A DNA stretch of 6,105 bases from Caryophanales bacterium. Lineage in GTDB: Bacteria > Bacillota_I > Bacilli_A > RFN20 > CAG-826. Each line of letters starts with the position of its first letter. The first letter of the stretch is position 1. Below are positions 4,378 to 6,105 of this stretch, piece after piece. The position numbers and the translations under genes are program-made. The notes under the pieces were generated by a model. The model was not told where the DNA came from. It did not search any database and saw only the letters and a list, made by a program, of their open reading frames with translations. Location: positions 1-6,105 of the forward strand of contig JALEUF010000166.1 in assembly GCA_022781015.1 (NCBI GenBank), read 5' to 3'.

Positions 4378-5672
4378 GATTAGTTGCGTTAGTTGGTTCC
4401 CCAAACGTGGGAAAATCTACAATATTTAATAGATTAGTTGGCACTAAACTTTCCATTGTAGAAGACACTCCTGGTATTACTAGGGATAGGATATACGGAA
4501 CTGGAGAATGGCTTACAAAGAAATTCTCGGTTGTTGATACTGGCGGAGTTGAAATTAAAAATGCTCCATTCCAAGAAGAAATAAGGGCACAAGTTCAAAT
4601 TGCTATCGACGAGGCAGACGTCATTGTTTTTGTTGTCGATGGAAAAAAAGGATTGTCTGGCGATGATAGGGCTGTAGCCAAAATGCTTTACAAGGCTAAC
4701 AAGCCTGTTATTTTAGCTGTAAATAAAATTGATAATGTAGAATCGACTGGTAACGCTGCCGAATTCTATTCATTAGGTTTAGGAGATCCTATTTGCATTT
4801 CTTCTAGTCACGGTATTGGTATTGGTGACTTGCTTGATAAGATAATCAAATTGCTTCCTGAAGAAAAAGAGGAAGAAAATAAAGATGCGATTTCTTTTTG
4901 TTTCATTGGTAGACCTAATGTTGGCAAGTCTTCTCTTACAAATGCAATTCTTGGTGAGAATAGAGTTATCGTAAATTCTTTGGCTGGAACAACTAGAGAT
5001 TCTATTGATACTCCATTTACTGTTAATGATAAACACTATGTTGCAATTGATACCGCAGGATTAGTCAAGAAGGGTAGAATTTATGAATCGGTTGACAAAT
5101 TTGCTTCAATTCGAGCCCTACGTGCCATTGACAGAAGCAATGTAGCTATTTTAGTCATTGATGCTTCCGTTGGTATTCTCGACCAAGATAGGCATGTCGC
5201 CGGTTATGCATTCGAAGCCAATAAAGGAATAGTGATAGTGGTCAATAAATGGGACGAAGCTCCTAAGGGTCTAATGCAAACTGAGTTCGAAAAAGAGATT
5301 AGAAGTAGATTCAAGTTCTTGGATTTTGCAAAAATTATTTTCACTTCCGCTAAAACTCTAAAAGGTGTTAATAATATTTTGCCTTCAATAGACGAGGCAT
5401 ATACTTCTTGCTGTCGTCGTGTACCGACATCAATTTTGAATGAAATAATTTCTGACGCTCAAGCCTTAAACCCAACCCCTGATTTTAATCATGGAAGACT
5501 AAATATAAAATTCGCTTCTCAGGTTTCAGTTAACCCTCCAACTTTTGTTATGTTCTGCAACAATCCAAAATTCGCGCATTTCTCATATACCAGATACTTG
5601 GAGAATAGGCTTCGTGAATCTTTTGATTTTACAGGCACTCCAATAAATATAATTTATCGAGAAAGAAAATAG
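4368..5672 (+). CDS. der: Ribosome-assembly GTPase Der (EngA)
   Basis: This 434-residue protein has the tandem-GTPase architecture unique to Der and is required in bacteria for late 50S subunit maturation. Domain 1 has G1 GSPNVGKST (10-18), PGITRD (35-40), DTGG (57-60) and NKID (119-122). Domain 2 has GRPNVGKSS (181-189), AGTTRD (206-211), DTAG (228-231), NKWD (293-296) and TSA (326-328). An acidic/lysine linker (164-172) joins the two, and the C-terminal KH-like domain spans about 350-434, with HGR (375-377) and NNPKFAHFSYTRYLENRLR (398-416). All expected nucleotide-binding motifs are intact. ATG 4368 lies inside cmk, with AGGAG (4353-4357) 10 bases upstream, indicating translational coupling. 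The length equals that of the family. Confidence 0.98.
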   Translation: MSLGLVALVGSPNVGKSTIFNRLVGTKLSIVEDTPGITRDRIYGTGEWLTKKFSVVDTGGVEIKNAPFQEEIRAQVQIAIDEADVIVFVVDGKKGLSGDDRAVAKMLYKANKPVILAVNKIDNVESTGNAAEFYSLGLGDPICISSSHGIGIGDLLDKIIKLLPEEKEEENKDAISFCFIGRPNVGKSSLTNAILGENRVIVNSLAGTTRDSIDTPFTVNDKHYVAIDTAGLVKKGRIYESVDKFASIRALRAIDRSNVAILVIDASVGILDQDRHVAGYAFEANKGIVIVVNKWDEAPKGLMQTEFEKEIRSRFKFLDFAKIIFTSAKTLKGVNNILPSIDEAYTSCCRRVPTSILNEIISDAQALNPTPDFNHGRLNIKFASQVSVNPPTFVMFCNNPKFAHFSYTRYLENRLRESFDFTGTPINIIYRERK

Positions 5673-5702
5673 GTTTTAAAGACATTTTGATTTTTTAACT
5701 TC

Positions 5703-5729
5703 AAAAAGTGTCGATAGCATCGAATTTTT
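5703..5729 (+). terminator. Possible der terminator, hairpin 1
   Basis: TCGAT (5711-5715) and ATCGA (5719-5723) form a 5-bp stem with loop AGC, flanked by AAAAA (5703-5707) and TTTTT (5725-5729), which can extend the pairing past a small internal loop. The T5 tract directly follows. The GC content is low, so the terminator would be weak alone. Confidence 0.45.
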
Positions 5730-5739
5730 GCTCAATATT

Positions 5740-5763
5740 CCTAAAAACAGTATCTTTTTTAGG
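5740..5763 (+). terminator. Possible der terminator, hairpin 2
   Basis: CCTAAAAA (5740-5747) pairs with TTTTTAGG (5756-5763), 8 bp with an 8-base loop, followed by TAATTTTT. It is AU-rich and therefore of uncertain strength. Together with hairpin 1 it probably separates der from the HU gene. Confidence 0.45.
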
Positions 5764-5781
5764 TAATTTTTAAAAAATAAC

Positions 5782-5809
5782 TTGCAAAACACGTGTCTAG
5801 ATGTTAATT
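5782..5809 (+). promoter_or_regulatory. Weak candidate promoter of the HU gene
   Basis: TTGCAA (5782-5787) and TTAATT (5804-5809) are 16 bases apart. An 8-base palindrome ACACGTGT (5789-5796) lies in the spacer. The -10 match is poor, so this assignment is tentative; the leader would be about 30 bases and contain the strong SD AAGGAGG (5829-5835). Confidence 0.28.
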
Positions 5810-5846
5810 TTTTTTTACCAAACAGCATAAGGAGGATAAAATATCC

Positions 5847-6105
5847 ATGAACAAAGCTGAATTAATCACCATTGTCGCCGGAAAAGCTGAAGTCTCACAT
5901 CGTGATGCTGAAGCTGTTGTCGAAAAAGCCTTAGCCACCATTGAAGAAGCCCTTGTAAAGGGTGAAGCCGTCAAACTCTCTGGCTTTGGTATCTTCGAAA
6001 AGAAGGAAAGAGCCGCCCGTGTCGGAACCAATCCTTCCACCAAGGAAAAGATTGAAATCGCCGCTTCTAATACCGTCACTTTCAAGCCTTCCAAAACCTT
6101 AAAAG
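5847..6105 (+). CDS. hup: DNA-binding protein HU, 3' end cut by the window
   Basis: Bases 5847-6104 give 86 residues of a histone-like HU protein whose usual length is about 90, so only a few C-terminal residues are missing. It begins MNKAELITIVAGKAEVS, has the dimer core VKLSGFGIF (residues 42-50), the DNA-wrapping arm from about 54 to 76 with the intercalating proline in GTNP (60-63), and the terminal FKPSKTLK. HU dimers bend and compact DNA without strong sequence preference. SD AAGGAGG (5829-5835) lies 11 bases before ATG. About 30 of 86 codons end in C (GCC, GTC, ACC, ATC), unlike the T- and A-ending codons of neighbours, which suggests very high expression. One oddity: the usual TG after NP-x is replaced (NPSTKEK). 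Confidence 0.96.
   Translation, partial: MNKAELITIVAGKAEVSHRDAEAVVEKALATIEEALVKGEAVKLSGFGIFEKKERAARVGTNPSTKEKIEIAASNTVTFKPSKTLK

Noticed and set aside
4779..5036. 85-codon open frame on the - strand within der
   Set aside because: It lies opposite the Der linker and the second G1 motif, is low-complexity and has no supporting signal.
5804..6094. 96-codon open frame on the - strand at the right end
   Set aside because: It is the reverse of the HU gene, whose + strand frame has a strong SD and clear homology.
1..6105. DnaA boxes or oriC near parAB
   Set aside because: No TTATCCACA-like cluster was seen by eye on either strand; the origin, if near, lies outside the window.
1..6105. Defence island, prophage, transposon or CRISPR
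   Set aside because: No integrase, transposase, repeat-spacer array or unusual gene cluster is present; the genes are core or small unknowns in tight housekeeping order.

Overview
The window is AT-rich, compactly coded chromosomal DNA of a low-GC Gram-positive bacterium, probably a Bacilli, Erysipelotrichia or Mollicutes relative. The basis is the rsmG-parA-parB order, an FMN riboswitch driving ribU, a neighbouring [4Fe-4S] ferredoxin and a cmk-der-HU order. Purine-rich Shine-Dalgarno (SD) sequences and TAA or TAG stops throughout fit this. The species cannot be named from the sequence. Most of the window is housekeeping; I see no mobile element, CRISPR array, rRNA or tRNA gene, and no gene-free stretch longer than about 175 bases.

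Left part (1-1771, + strand): the 3' end of rsmG (16S rRNA methyltransferase), then parA/soj and parB/spo0J, the usual origin-proximal trio. ParA looks intact. ParB has the right domain order, but the two motifs that normally bind and hydrolyse CTP are heavily altered.

Middle (1772-3340): a promoter -10 box leads directly into a complete FMN riboswitch. Its expression platform hides the ribosome binding site of ribU, the riboflavin-binding S-component of an ECF transporter. A bidirectional terminator whose loop holds the ribU stop codon separates ribU from a convergent ferredoxin gene on the - strand. The ferredoxin gene and a 75-residue membrane protein gene diverge from a promoter region. 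That region carries a 16-base palindrome and a near-perfect direct repeat, one copy lying on each presumed -35 box. The 75-residue gene is a single-gene unit with a strong terminator.

Right part (3341-6105, + strand): a 100-residue tail-anchored protein of unknown function starts almost at its own predicted transcription start. It is followed by cmk (CMP kinase, 2-base gap) and der (ribosome-assembly GTPase, 10-base overlap), forming one tight operon. A 174-base spacer with two weak terminator hairpins then leads to a gene for the nucleoid protein HU, which runs off the window a few residues before its end and uses far more C-ending codons than its neighbours.

Best leads: the CTPase-motif divergence in ParB, the duplicated 11-mer in the FMN riboswitch, and the repeat architecture of the ferredoxin/75-residue-protein divergent promoter.
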